A stretch of DNA of 64,000 bases from Sheuella amnicola (GCF_010499255.1 NZ_JAAGRN010000005.1:62001-126000), one strand, 5' to 3'. Positions 48,728-57,930 are shown, counted from the first letter of the stretch. Numbers and translations: made by a program. Notes: generated by a model not told the origin, from the letters alone.

Positions 48728-50367
48728 GCTGATTCTCTTACTGTGACCGGCTTGCCATTCGACATGTAAATCAACTGATCAGCCATACCGTAGTACTGAT
48801 CATCATGTGTAATCGCAATGACTGTTTTACCCATCTCTTTAAGTTTGGGAATGATATGCTCATAAAACACTTGCCTAAATTCAGGATCCTGATCAGCAGC
48901 CCACTCGTCAAGAATAATGAATTGCTTCTTTTCAAGCAATGCCACCAAAAGAGCGAGTCTTTTTCTTTGGCCAGTCGAAAAATTCAAATCACTAAACACC
49001 CCATCCTCGATGGAAACTTTATCTTCCATCTTGAACAACTTCAGTAGATCTAGCGCTTCCTTTTCATCAAACGGAGGGATGCCATACATACGCTTGAATA
49101 GGTAAAAGTCGGTGAATACAACAGAAAATAAATTTCGATAATTCGCTGTGACCGGCTCGGCAACTTCCTTTCCGTTAACGAGTATCCTTCCGCTATTGGC
49201 CTGATACAAACCAATTAAAATACGCACCAAGGTTGTTTTGCCAGAGCCATTATCCCCGCGGATAAAATAAACCTGACCGGCCTCAAAGGTGTAATTGATC
49301 GGCCCGAGTACAAAAGTCCTCTTCCCATCCGATCCGCCGTGAGAGTAAGAAACATTGTCCAATGTGATTGACTGGATTTCCGAGAACTCGGTTTCACCGG
49401 GCTCCACGCGATCAGTTTCGTGAGAAGCCAGCTGCCTGGACAACTCCATAAGTGTTCTAGCAGAGACGTTAGCAAGGGAAAGCGTCGGAATATTCATAAT
49501 CACGGCGCTAAGCGAACTGGCTAAAAACAGCGCTGTGGTCGCTGCAGTGGTCACGTGCGCAGCAAAAGAGGATGAAACCACCGGGACAATAAAAATGATC
49601 AGTCCCACTACCAGATACAACAAAATCTGCAGATAATTAAAGAAATTAGTGATTTTTAGAATCAGAAATGTTCTTGAATCATTGTTGCGTTTTGATTCAG
49701 CAACCATTTCGCGCGTAATATCCAAAGCGCGCTTGGAGTTCATTTTTATTTCTTTGTAACCACTTAGGAACGAAGTATAGATTCCGTTGACTTCTGCCTC
49801 TTTCTTAGACTCCTGCTGCAGCATATCGGTCAATTTAAACAGCTCGATCAATCCAACTGTAAATACGATGATGGCAGTAGCAAGAATAATTAAACAAGCA
49901 GCCAACGAAACCGTGCCCATGTAAATGGTCAAAAACAATAACGTGGAACAAGATTGAAATGCGGATACAAGAGCAGTCACCGAGTTTGTCACAAACTGCG
50001 TATCCCTGGTCATGACCTCCATAATGTAGTCACGGCCAATTCGATCTATTTTGAGCAAATTCGATTTGAACGCATTGTTCATTACTCGAATCTTAAAACG
50101 GTAAATCAAATTATTAGCACTACGAATATTGGCCTGATTCGCACGCTTGGTCACGATCAAAAATATGATCAACAACAAGGCAAATCCGAAAAACTGAATG
50201 GTGACTCCATCACCAGCCGATACATCTTTTGCCGCACCGTTGATCAATCCGATGAGCAATGTATTCACGATGCCGACAAAAACGGAAAGCGCGCCCAAGC
50301 GCTTAAGCTCTTTCGGCCCTTCACTTGAAAGAAATTCTAAAAGTTCGGATTTAAAATGAATACGCAT
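48724..50367 (-). CDS. Cyclic-peptide-exporter-type ABC transporter (SyrD/PvdE family)
   Basis: 547 residues, a half-transporter with an N-terminal six-helix membrane domain (about 20-300) fused to an ATPase. Walker A is RGDNGSGKTTLVRI near residue 370. The signature is NFSTGQRKRLALL (an STGQ variant of LSGGQ). Walker B is QFIILDEWAADQDP, and the switch is AITHDD. The EWAADQDP Walker-B tail and STGQ signature are typical of SyrD/PvdE-like exporters that move nonribosomal peptides or siderophore precursors to the periplasm. It is coupled to the SPFH gene. The neighbouring PKS makes export of its product an attractive guess. Confidence 0.87.
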   Translation of the reverse strand: MRIHFKSELLEFLSSEGPKELKRLGALSVFVGIVNTLLIGLINGAAKDVSAGDGVTIQFFGFALLLIIFLIVTKRANQANIRSANNLIYRFKIRVMNNAFKSNLLKIDRIGRDYIMEVMTRDTQFVTNSVTALVSAFQSCSTLLFLTIYMGTVSLAACLIILATAIIVFTVGLIELFKLTDMLQQESKKEAEVNGIYTSFLSGYKEIKMNSKRALDITREMVAESKRNNDSRTFLILKITNFFNYLQILLYLVVGLIIFIVPVVSSSFAAHVTTAATTALFLASSLSAVIMNIPTLSLANVSARTLMELSRQLASHETDRVEPGETEFSEIQSITLDNVSYSHGGSDGKRTFVLGPINYTFEAGQVYFIRGDNGSGKTTLVRILIGLYQANSGRILVNGKEVAEPVTANYRNLFSVVFTDFYLFKRMYGIPPFDEKEALDLLKLFKMEDKVSIEDGVFSDLNFSTGQRKRLALLVALLEKKQFIILDEWAADQDPEFRQVFYEHIIPKLKEMGKTVIAITHDDQYYGMADQLIYMSNGKPVTVRESA

Positions 50368-50410
50368 CGAAAACTTATAATTAAGAAATATGAATCGCTA
50401 GAAATCGCGA

Positions 50411-51262
50411 TTAAATAGCCGCCGTCTTCTTTTGTTTAAAAAAAGCTTTGCCTTTGTTTAGTTGCTCGGCAAAATAGTCTTTCATCGTCTCAGGATCGAA
50501 GTTGTGTAATGTTCCGCTCTTTTCAAAATGGCTGACAAAAGCCGTACCAATTGCATAGGTTGTACCATAGGCTAAAGCCGGCTCAAAGACCACAGTCATG
50601 ATCGCTCCAACACCTGGCAAGTTTCGCGCAACGGCAAGCGTCGCATTCGAAGCGACGGTTTTAGTCAAGGTTCCGCTTGCCAATCCGGTTGCAACCGCCA
50701 ATGCGATCTTGTGCTCGAAATCCACGTTATATAACTTGCACAAGTCGTGAATCATTTTGACTTGAGCACTAGACATAGCAAGCACACCCACTAGCGGCAA
50801 AGGCACCAAGCTTGCCACAACCGACCACTGCGACCATCTTTTAACGCATTTGATCGCGGCATCATTGAATACAGATCGCACACAGACTGGTTGACTCTGT
50901 TCTATGGTCAGCTCTTTTTCGAATATTGCTTCCGCAGTCACATACTCGACTTCTTGAGGTTGATTCTCAGGGTTATCACCCGGAAGCGAAATATTCTTGA
51001 GTGCCGCAGCGCTATCACCAATGGCTTCATTCATGACAGTTTCGGCATCGATTTCACGTTCGACCCGAGTGGAATGAACCGCTTTTGATTTCTGAGTCGG
51101 CGCTTTTTTTTCTTTTTTCAGTGATGGCGACTTTTCGCTTATTTTTTGTTTGACTTCAGGTGTTCTTTTTCTGACCGTTTTTTTAACCACAGGCTCCTCT
51201 TTAGCCGGACCAATATCATCCAGAGGATTCGACATCATTGTTTTACGTGCTCGGGTTGCCAT
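50411..51262 (-). CDS. DUF697 (YcjF-like) membrane protein with basic N-terminal tail
   Basis: 283 residues. Residues 1-60 are lysine-rich and low complexity (KKTVRKRTPEVKQK, KSPSLKKEKKAP), likely disordered and able to bind acidic partners. The C-terminal half (from about 145) is DUF697: WSVVASLVPLPLVGVLAMSS, two hydrophobic pairs and GVGAIMTVVFEPALAYGTTY. DUF697 often accompanies GTPases. None is here, but a ParA ATPase is 13 bases upstream. It shares its C-terminal domain with the gene at 52143-52640. Confidence 0.78.
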   Translation of the reverse strand: MATRARKTMMSNPLDDIGPAKEEPVVKKTVRKRTPEVKQKISEKSPSLKKEKKAPTQKSKAVHSTRVEREIDAETVMNEAIGDSAAALKNISLPGDNPENQPQEVEYVTAEAIFEKELTIEQSQPVCVRSVFNDAAIKCVKRWSQWSVVASLVPLPLVGVLAMSSAQVKMIHDLCKLYNVDFEHKIALAVATGLASGTLTKTVASNATLAVARNLPGVGAIMTVVFEPALAYGTTYAIGTAFVSHFEKSGTLHNFDPETMKDYFAEQLNKGKAFFKQKKTAAI

Positions 51263-51275
51263 AGCAATACCTGTA

Positions 51276-52037
51276 TTAATGGGCCAAATTAATCACTTCT
51301 TGTGCAAGCATTCGAAAATCTTCTGCCGCACTAGATTTCGGTCTGTAATCAAAAATACTTTGCTTGAATGAAGGGGCCTCTGCTATGCGAACATTTTCGT
51401 GAATATGCGATTTCAGAACCTGATCGCCAAAACGCTCTGTCAATGCATCAAGAATGTCCTGCGAATGTCGCGTCCTCAAATCTACGCGGCACGGCAACAA
51501 ACCTAATATTTTCAATTGGGGATTCAATACCTCTCGAACTTCTTCAAGGGTTTGAATTAACTGGGCCACTCCGGAGAGGGTCATCACATGCGTAGTAACC
51601 GGGATCAATACGCTATCGGCGGCCGACAACGCATTCAAAGTAATAAGACTGAGTGTTGGAGGCGTATCGATAATGACATAGTCATACTGATTCAGATCCA
51701 TGCTTTTGAGTCTGCGTTTCAGCCGAGACTCGACAGCCAACTCGCCCGCTAGAGCTTTTTCCAAATTGGAAAGTTCACGAGCGCCTCTGATGATGGAAAG
51801 ACCTTCAATGCCGGTCGTCTGAACAAGCGCCTGAACGTCGCTTTTTTCCGTGAGCAACTCAAAAACGCCACCCACATGATTATTCGCACCGATCCATTGA
51901 CTGGTATTGGCCTGTGGATCCAAATCGATTAACAATACATTTTTTCCCGAGGCGACCAGGCCCGCAGACAAATTAACCGCCGTGGTCGTCTTGGCACATC
52001 CACCCTTCTGATTAGCTATCGCAATTGTTATCGTCAT
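51276..52037 (-). CDS. ParA/Soj-family ATPase
   Basis: 253 residues. The deviant Walker A NQKGGCAKTTTAVNLSAG at residues 9-26 has both signature lysines. IDLDPQANTSQWIG is the A' motif. DYVIIDTPPTLSL is Walker B. ParA proteins position DNA or large complexes by ATP-dependent dimer gradients. No ParB gene lies beside it; the flanking genes are two DUF697 membrane proteins, so cargo may be a membrane-linked complex rather than DNA (inference). A perfect inverted repeat sits 23 bases upstream. Confidence 0.9.
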   Translation of the reverse strand: MTITIAIANQKGGCAKTTTAVNLSAGLVASGKNVLLIDLDPQANTSQWIGANNHVGGVFELLTEKSDVQALVQTTGIEGLSIIRGARELSNLEKALAGELAVESRLKRRLKSMDLNQYDYVIIDTPPTLSLITLNALSAADSVLIPVTTHVMTLSGVAQLIQTLEEVREVLNPQLKILGLLPCRVDLRTRHSQDILDALTERFGDQVLKSHIHENVRIAEAPSFKQSIFDYRPKSSAAEDFRMLAQEVINLAH

Positions 52038-52059
52038 GATGGATCTTGAAGGTGATATA

Positions 52060-52092
52060 AAACGAACACGTCACAATGTGACGTGTTCGTTT
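52060..52092. repeat. 33-bp near-perfect palindrome upstream of parA
   Basis: Two 16-base arms (52060-52075 and 52077-52092) are exact inverted copies around one central base. The core is CACGTCACA and its complement. On the minus strand the hairpin is followed by TTTTAT, so it can act as a terminator or attenuator between the DUF697 gene and parA. Its dyad symmetry right before parA also fits an operator or a parS-like site. The canonical chromosomal parS (TGTTTCACGTGAAACA) is not matched beyond the CACGT core. Confidence 0.75.
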
Positions 52093-52142
52093 GAGTCCAA
52101 ACCTAAAACCAATAGGCCGGAATAACTTTCACGAGTTTACTA

Positions 52143-52640
52143 TCAAGCGCGGCCGGCTTCTGAAGCGCTTGCAAATTCTTTTTTCAGGTCTGCTTGCACT
52201 TTTTCTGTAGAAAATGTCGAGAACGAACCGCCATTCTCAAAATGACGCACAAACACCTTGCCGATTGCGTAAGTGGCTGCCGAACCAAAGGCGGCCATGG
52301 AAGCCGCACCAATCACGGTGCCTGCGCCAGGGAACATTTTCACACCGCTGCTGACAACAGCACCCGTCACATTCTGTGGCACCAGCACACCCAATAGCAC
52401 CGCAATTGCGCCGGAAACCGCTTGTTTTGATGGCTGCTGGCCATACAGCTTCGAGATATCGAGAATCAGCGATGTTTGAACAGCCGCCAATCCGGCCATA
52501 TCAAGATAGGGAACAGGAATCAGCGTTGCAGCAACACTCCAGCGAGCAGCGCTGGAAATCAGTGCGCCAGCTTCGTCAAGGCGCGCCATTTTTGCATCTT
52601 CCGCAGCGTTCAATTCAGTTGCTTCATTCATGGTGGACAT
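52143..52640 (-). CDS. DUF697 family protein, short form
   Basis: 165 residues, essentially the DUF697 domain alone: WSVAATLIPVPYLDMAGLAAVQTS, two hydrophobic hairpins, FPGAGTVIGAASMAAFGSAATYAIG, then a short tail. It is a paralogue of the C-terminal half of the 283-residue protein downstream. The start is preceded by AAGGAAAATAT. First gene of the DUF697-parA-DUF697-ABC-SPFH run; a 105-bp gap with a hairpin separates it from parA. Confidence 0.78.
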   Translation of the reverse strand: MSTMNEATELNAAEDAKMARLDEAGALISSAARWSVAATLIPVPYLDMAGLAAVQTSLILDISKLYGQQPSKQAVSGAIAVLLGVLVPQNVTGAVVSSGVKMFPGAGTVIGAASMAAFGSAATYAIGKVFVRHFENGGSFSTFSTEKVQADLKKEFASASEAGRA

Positions 52641-52928
52641 TATATTTTCCTTAGTAAGTTCAGGTTAAACACTAGACACCTGCAATCGAAATACGCTTGA
52701 ATGCTAACACATGGAATGAAAAATAAAATGTATTTTTTAATTTTTCAATCTTCATGATGCATTGATTTATATGGATTTTCTTTATGAAAAATTATTTTGA
52801 ACCACAAAGTGTTGATTTTTGATCGTCACATTCACCATTGTGAAGCAAGCGTTACTAAATGTGAAAAATTATCGTTTTTATGTATGGCGATTGGCGTATG
52901 CGGCATGATTTTTTTTAAGTTTTATGAT
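52641..52928. other. AT-rich intergenic region
   Basis: 288 bases, strongly A+T rich. It should carry the promoter for the leftward DUF697-parA operon. Several A/T runs are present but no -35/-10 pair stands out. No convincing ORF or RNA hairpin with U-tract was seen. Confidence 0.5.
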
Positions 52929-53555
52929 CTATCCTCGGTGCACTTTTTTATTTGTCATTCTGTTAACTACCTGGTTTAGAAGTCCCTTACACATCATCAA
53001 AAAAACAACATAAAAAAGACAAACAGTTACAAGTAGCAGTATTTTTTGTGATCGATCCTCAATCAAATCCATTTCATGAATTGAAAAAGCGACCGAATCC
53101 TGCAGGCCAATTGCGGCACCGATACTGGATGCCAGGATCAAAATGGTGAAAATACGAAAACAATTTGGAATAAAAAGCATCGCCAAATGTAAATCACCGC
53201 TATCGAGTTTTTTCCAGCTATCGAGCATCGCATCCGAAACTGCAGTGACCGAATACGCGCTAAGCGCCAGAATCACAATGACCAGCTCCAAAAAATCAAT
53301 GCCAAATGCATTCGTTATGAATTGATAACTCGATGCGTTGAAAAGAACATAAAGCAAAACAAAAACCGGAAATGCCCTGAAAAATGCAATCACTACTTCC
53401 GCAAGCGTGGCATACACACCCCGAATCCGGCGAACATACGTCAATGGAAGCGCGATCACTAATCCCAAAAGCAACGAACCAATCGCAGCCTCAAGATTAA
53501 CGACGAAGGCGCTAAGAAATTCCTTGACAAAAATCATTGCCTCAAACTTTGACAT
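52929..53555 (-). CDS. Amino-acid-type ABC permease, eroded coupling loop
   Basis: 208 residues with about five membrane segments and the HAAT permease start (AFVVNLEAAIGSLLLGLVIALPLTYVR region, FFRAFPVFVLLYVL). In this family a cytoplasmic EAA---G loop contacts the ATPase. Here, after SDAMLDSWKKLDSGDLHLAM, the chain passes almost at once into LFIPNCFRIF, so roughly a dozen loop residues including the EAA/Gly core appear missing. It overlaps the fused binding-protein/permease gene by 14 bases. No cognate ATPase gene is in the window. Confidence 0.8.
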   Translation of the reverse strand: MSKFEAMIFVKEFLSAFVVNLEAAIGSLLLGLVIALPLTYVRRIRGVYATLAEVVIAFFRAFPVFVLLYVLFNASSYQFITNAFGIDFLELVIVILALSAYSVTAVSDAMLDSWKKLDSGDLHLAMLFIPNCFRIFTILILASSIGAAIGLQDSVAFSIHEMDLIEDRSQKILLLVTVCLFYVVFLMMCKGLLNQVVNRMTNKKVHRG

Positions 53556-55197
53556 TCTGAAGCCTTGAAGATATTCGATTGATGAAAATCACAACAGCCT
53601 GAACGATCAAAATATAAAAAATGGAAAGTATCAGATAGGTAGTGATGCGTTCGCCTGTAAAGGATGTCACATCCGTTAGTACGGACAACAATTCAGGTGC
53701 ACCAATAATCGCCGCAACAGGACTCGTTTTTGCCGCATTAATTAAACTGGCGCGAATCGGTATAAACGTGTGCCGCACAATGCTCTGGACAGACGTATCG
53801 GGCGAAAGTCTCTTCGATGTGTCGAACATGGCTAATCCCGCATTACTTCCGTTGCTAAGTCCGATGACGACAGTCGCAACAAATATCGACAAGAATGGTG
53901 AATACGACACAAACAAGGAAGAAATCAAATACCCCAACACCAGTAGTAAAACGATCGGACTATTTATACAAAATTCACTGACAATCCGGCCAATAATCAT
54001 GTACAGCAAGTTCTGGGATCTAAGCAAAAACTGGATACATAGGCCAGTCAAAAGCGTCATCACCAATGCACTGATCACTAAGAGAATCGATACCATCATC
54101 CCTTTTATAAACATGCTGCTGGCGACCTGGCCCGTAAGCATCGGGAATGAAAGTGTCCAACCTGTGTTTTTATTGAGCCAGCCTTGAAAAGTTAAAACAT
54201 TTTTTGAAATGAGCGTTGGCTCGTCCTCGAGCGTGACCCCTTTAAGCATGCAATCTTCATTCAAGCCTGCATCCGCAACTAAACACTCCGACTGACCCCA
54301 CATTTTCTTTTGTTGCAGCAAAAATTCATTTTGAACATTGAATTTTTTGGCAAGCGCTTCGATTGTTCCGTCTTGATGTAAATCCGCGATAATTTCAGAT
54401 ATCACTTTCCCCAAACTGGATGCATCCGCTTTTCTCACGCCTATGCCCCAGGGAACCTCCGTAGTGGTGAGCTTCTCTTCAAATTGGGACGACAATTCCC
54501 ATGGTGCATCCGGCCCTGTCACTGTCGTGATCAATAAAGATCTGTCATGTGACAAGACTCGGCACGCACCTAAGCGCAAGGCGGTAATCATTCTGTCCGG
54601 ACGATCGTAAATCATCAATCTGGCAGAGTGCTGGGAAAATACGACGTTGGAATAACTTCCTAACGGTACACAAATCGATACATTCTTTAAATCATCCAGA
54701 CTCTGAATATTTGTCTTTTTTGGAGCAATCACAGCAGTCGGTGACGAATAGTAATGCGGCCGCACAAAGTCAATCGTTTTTTCGCGCTGAGCCGTGTGCG
54801 CCATCGTAGCCAAAACGATATCGACTTTAGAGTCCAGCAGTTTCTGAATGCGATCAGTGCTGGTCACAGTCTCCAAAATGACCTTGACGCCAAGCGCCTT
54901 GCCAATGAGACGAGCTAATTCAATTTCAAAGCCGTTGTACTCGCCTTGAGAGCTGTCATTTTCTTTGGAGCTAAAACCAAAGCCTTTGTAATTGTCGCGT
55001 ACACCAATCCGTATTGATCCATCACATATTATTTTAGTCAGCTGATTTCCACCATCTGCACAGCCAAACTGACTCGCTTGCTCCAATTGCTGCTTGATTA
55101 AAGCCTGGTAGTTATTGGAGTAGGCGTTCGCCTGTAAGAAAAATGAAGCGCCAATCAGAATGAGAAAGGCAAATATCTTATTAACCGGCATTTTCAC
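53542..55197 (-). CDS. Solute-binding protein fused to ABC permease
   Basis: 551 residues. After a signal sequence (to about residue 24), a family-3 amino-acid-type binding domain spans about 50-295. It shows CDGSIRIGVRDNYKGFGFSS, YNGFEIELARLIGKALGVKV and VDIVLATMAHTAQREKTIDF. A cysteine-containing linker follows. About five membrane helices from residue 370 form a permease domain. The permease EAA region reads NAGLAMFDTSKRLSPDTSVQ, lacking the usual EAA...G. With the binding domain periplasmic, this is a GlnPH-like fusion. The missing ATPase and degraded coupling loop make active uptake doubtful. Confidence 0.83.
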   Translation of the reverse strand: MKMPVNKIFAFLILIGASFFLQANAYSNNYQALIKQQLEQASQFGCADGGNQLTKIICDGSIRIGVRDNYKGFGFSSKENDSSQGEYNGFEIELARLIGKALGVKVILETVTSTDRIQKLLDSKVDIVLATMAHTAQREKTIDFVRPHYYSSPTAVIAPKKTNIQSLDDLKNVSICVPLGSYSNVVFSQHSARLMIYDRPDRMITALRLGACRVLSHDRSLLITTVTGPDAPWELSSQFEEKLTTTEVPWGIGVRKADASSLGKVISEIIADLHQDGTIEALAKKFNVQNEFLLQQKKMWGQSECLVADAGLNEDCMLKGVTLEDEPTLISKNVLTFQGWLNKNTGWTLSFPMLTGQVASSMFIKGMMVSILLVISALVMTLLTGLCIQFLLRSQNLLYMIIGRIVSEFCINSPIVLLLVLGYLISSLFVSYSPFLSIFVATVVIGLSNGSNAGLAMFDTSKRLSPDTSVQSIVRHTFIPIRASLINAAKTSPVAAIIGAPELLSVLTDVTSFTGERITTYLILSIFYILIVQAVVIFINRISSRLQNVKV

Positions 55198-55219
55198 TCA
55201 TGATCGTGAAGTTTATTTT

Positions 55220-55912
55220 TTATTTCTGTTTGGTTACTTTGACGATTTTGGCTTCTACAAAAACATAGCCACCATAGGCATATAAGTCCTGACTATCAAG
55301 TGTAAGGTACTTTTCTTCAACTGCTGCCATACGCTCCGGAGGTTCAAAAGCAGTCCATTGCTCGACAACCTGCCACGCCAACCCATTACGCTCAATCAAT
55401 TCTTTGCTGTGCGCCCAACCGATCAGATCCTGATGCGAAAAATAGGCACAACCACCATCATTAAGGTGCGGGGCTAAGCCATTTATCCATTTATCCATGA
55501 TTTCCCGGCCGTTGCCGCCCCCCCAACCACTAGGTCTTGTCGGGTCTTTAAAGTTACCCGGGAAGTGGGGAAGATTCGCCACCATGACATCAAACTTGTC
55601 TTGAGCCTGAAAAGGAGTCCACATGTCACTTTGATACAAGTTACATTTCAAGTTGGGATGTAATTGTTTCAAAAGAGCGGTCGTTGCTTCAATTGCCTGC
55701 GGATCGATATCCACTCCATACAACTCAGTCGCACCCAAGCCGGCAAGACAAGCTAAAAACAAGCCGCTTCCAGTACCGACATCCAAAACTTTGTGAATAG
55801 ATTTCTGACTTAATTCCCGCCTTAAAACCCTTATCAGCGCACAGGTGTAGGGACTGGGCCTGAATTGCTGAAAATAAACATTTTCAGGATTGAAAAATCG
55901 ATGATGACCCAT
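55220..55912 (-). CDS. Class I SAM-dependent methyltransferase (PrmC/MTS-like)
   Basis: 230 residues. Motif I is KVLDVGTGSGLFLACLAG, motif II YGVDIDPQAIEAT, and the catalytic-site motif ANLPHFPG replaces the NPPY of N-methyltransferases. A PRPSPYT-like FRPSPYT element precedes the core. Such proteins methylate nitrogen of proteins, RNA or small molecules. The substrate cannot be read. It lies between a binding-protein gene and the fused permease gene on the same strand, with gaps of 22 and 51 bases, so it is plausibly in one operon. Confidence 0.8.
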   Translation of the reverse strand: MGHHRFFNPENVYFQQFRPSPYTCALIRVLRRELSQKSIHKVLDVGTGSGLFLACLAGLGATELYGVDIDPQAIEATTALLKQLHPNLKCNLYQSDMWTPFQAQDKFDVMVANLPHFPGNFKDPTRPSGWGGGNGREIMDKWINGLAPHLNDGGCAYFSHQDLIGWAHSKELIERNGLAWQVVEQWTAFEPPERMAAVEEKYLTLDSQDLYAYGGYVFVEAKIVKVTKQK

Positions 55913-55963
55913 GCTGCCCTATCTCATTTATGGATAAATAAATTCGAAACAATTACAAACGGT

Positions 55964-56773
55964 TTACTTCCCTTTAGTTTTTTCCAACTCACTTTCGTCA
56001 GCAATGATTCGGTATTTTTTCATTAATTGAAAGTAACTATATTCTCTAGACGCTTTCACCACCTCGGCGGCAAAAGCTTTAGCGATCGCCTCGTAACATT
56101 TGGATCGCTTCGAAAAAGCAAAATAGGTTTCAGCTTCATAGGGAAAGGTCGATATATATTCAACCTTGCTCGCTAAATTGCTCGAAAACACTTTGCTAGT
56201 AACCGTGTTTTCATATCCGAACGCAAAGTCAATTTTTCCTTCCAACAACATGTCAAATAATTCGTCCAGAGAGTTTGCTCTGGTCAAATTCAGATTCTTC
56301 TCGACATATTGGCCAAACTTGCTGTCGCCATATGCTTCGCCCTTGACCGCAGCACCCTTTTTACTTGCCAAATCTTCATATTTCAGAAGTGGAAATGTAT
56401 GACCCTTTCTAACGACGACGTACAAAAACTGTGATGCGTAAGGCGGTTGTATATAGTTGAGATATCGTGCCCGATCAATTGACCAGGCCGCCGAAAAAAT
56501 TAAATCCGTTTCGCCGCGATAAGTTGCTTCCAGAGCGTCATTCCAGGTCGGATATATTTTTGTTTCGACCTTTTTCACTCCAGCGCCATTTGCTACCCGC
56601 GTCACCAAATCTACAGACGCACCAACCATCTTTCCGTTCATCAGCCATGATGACGGTGGCGAGTTGGGAGGACCTGTCACAATCAACTTTTCACAAGTTT
56701 GTGCATGCGCATTCACCTGTGCGAGTGCCCCAAGCATCGTAAGTGCAATTAGAAATAACTTTAGATTTCTCAT
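55964..56773 (-). CDS. Periplasmic solute-binding protein, family 3 (amino-acid type)
   Basis: 269 residues. The signal peptide runs to about residue 25 (ALAQVNAHAQT). The domain has the bilobed SBP_bac_3 pattern: VGASVDLVTRVANGAG, ETDLIFSAAWSIDRARYLNY and EGKIDFAFGYENTV. First of the leftward methyltransferase/permease group. Its upstream gap (263 bp) is shared with the divergent exported protein gene at 57037. Confidence 0.84.
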   Translation of the reverse strand: MRNLKLFLIALTMLGALAQVNAHAQTCEKLIVTGPPNSPPSSWLMNGKMVGASVDLVTRVANGAGVKKVETKIYPTWNDALEATYRGETDLIFSAAWSIDRARYLNYIQPPYASQFLYVVVRKGHTFPLLKYEDLASKKGAAVKGEAYGDSKFGQYVEKNLNLTRANSLDELFDMLLEGKIDFAFGYENTVTSKVFSSNLASKVEYISTFPYEAETYFAFSKRSKCYEAIAKAFAAEVVKASREYSYFQLMKKYRIIADESELEKTKGK

Positions 56774-57036
56774 TAATTTCCTATTACCATCTATTCGTAA
56801 TACGATTCACCAACTTGAACGGTTTAGCATTAAATTATTTCAATTGGCATTCGCCAATCGGCTTAGAATACTCTACTGTGACGTTTATAACTTGCATTCT
56901 CCTATTTTCATTCATCCAAACCTCTAATAACGTTAAATCTACTTATCTGAACTAAATTTGAATGATAATAAGGCTATCTAAAATTAAATTTCAGTACTTC
57001 ATCCACAATTAAGTTAAAAATTATTTAGTCTAAATA

Positions 57037-57855
57037 ATGAAAAAGCTACTCTCTTGCACATTGCTATGCTTGACGATTTTGACGACTAATAATTCGTTTG
57101 CATCCAATTCAGCACCTCCCGCAGCGACCAACACTCCACAGCAGCCAACGGCAACAACCAATAAGAAGGAACCTCCTCACTCTGATTATCGAGTCGATCC
57201 GAATGCTGCTATCTGTCAGATATACACGGGCGAACTCGACTTGTTAAGACTGCAATATTTGATCCGTATCTACTCGACTTTTAAAGTTGAGCCAAGTTGC
57301 GATGTCGCAAGCTACACAAAAATGACGATTGCGTCCTATTTTGCTCAGATTAAAACCGTACATAATGCCAGCGTGATTACCCGAGGTGGATACCATTACC
57401 TACTCATGTCGGTCAATTTATCTTCAATTTCAAATCCTTACTACGAATTAGGCAATCTGAAATTTAGTGAAGTTGCCTATATCCGCCTAAGTTTGATCGA
57501 CGTGCTGCGAGGCAAAGTTCCCAACGTAAAAGCGGCGATGTCAGCGACCTATACCCCTTTTACCATCAACACCGACATGTACTACATCTGGAACATCGGT
57601 GACTTAGTGCATAGGTTGGTTTCCCCCACCGGGGAACAATATCTGATGCACAGCTACACCAACGAGGTAGCCGGATGGCTGACGCGCGACAGACTCGTTG
57701 AACTCGGAAATACCTTGAATCTACCGCCAAATTGGAAATATGAAAGCATTCTTCTCAATAAGACGATTACGGTCAGAACCAAAATAGAAGATAACTTTAG
57801 GGCAACATCTCTGGTTGACGAACTAAATAATTTTTATGTTAACTACGTCGACTGA
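57037..57855 (+). CDS. Exported protein of unknown function
   Basis: 272 residues. A signal peptide (MKKLLSCTLLCLTILTTNNS, cleavage near ASNS) is followed by a proline/threonine-rich linker (about 25-45) and a globular domain of about 220 residues. That domain has two cysteines (AAICQIY and PSCDVASY) that could form a disulfide. No family recognised. Divergent from the solute-binding protein, with its own terminator, immediately left of the PKS gene. Confidence 0.75.
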   Translation: MKKLLSCTLLCLTILTTNNSFASNSAPPAATNTPQQPTATTNKKEPPHSDYRVDPNAAICQIYTGELDLLRLQYLIRIYSTFKVEPSCDVASYTKMTIASYFAQIKTVHNASVITRGGYHYLLMSVNLSSISNPYYELGNLKFSEVAYIRLSLIDVLRGKVPNVKAAMSATYTPFTINTDMYYIWNIGDLVHRLVSPTGEQYLMHSYTNEVAGWLTRDRLVELGNTLNLPPNWKYESILLNKTITVRTKIEDNFRATSLVDELNNFYVNYVD

Positions 57856-57880
57856 TCAATAGTTCGAGTCGACTTTTGAA

Positions 57881-57916
57881 GCAAAAGCGCACCAATTTGG
57901 TGCGCTTTTGCTTTTG
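57881..57916 (+). terminator. Intrinsic terminator before the PKS gene
   Basis: Arms GCAAAAGCGCACCA and TGGTGCGCTTTTGC are exact inverted copies with a short loop and are followed by TTTTGT. It closes the exported-protein transcript. Confidence 0.85.
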
Positions 57917-57930
57917 TCATTAAGAATTTA

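Noticed and set aside
52797-52979. 60-codon plus-strand frame in the AT-rich gap
   Set aside because: Cys/His/Phe-rich translation typical of chance frames and no ribosome site; it overlaps the permease 3' end.
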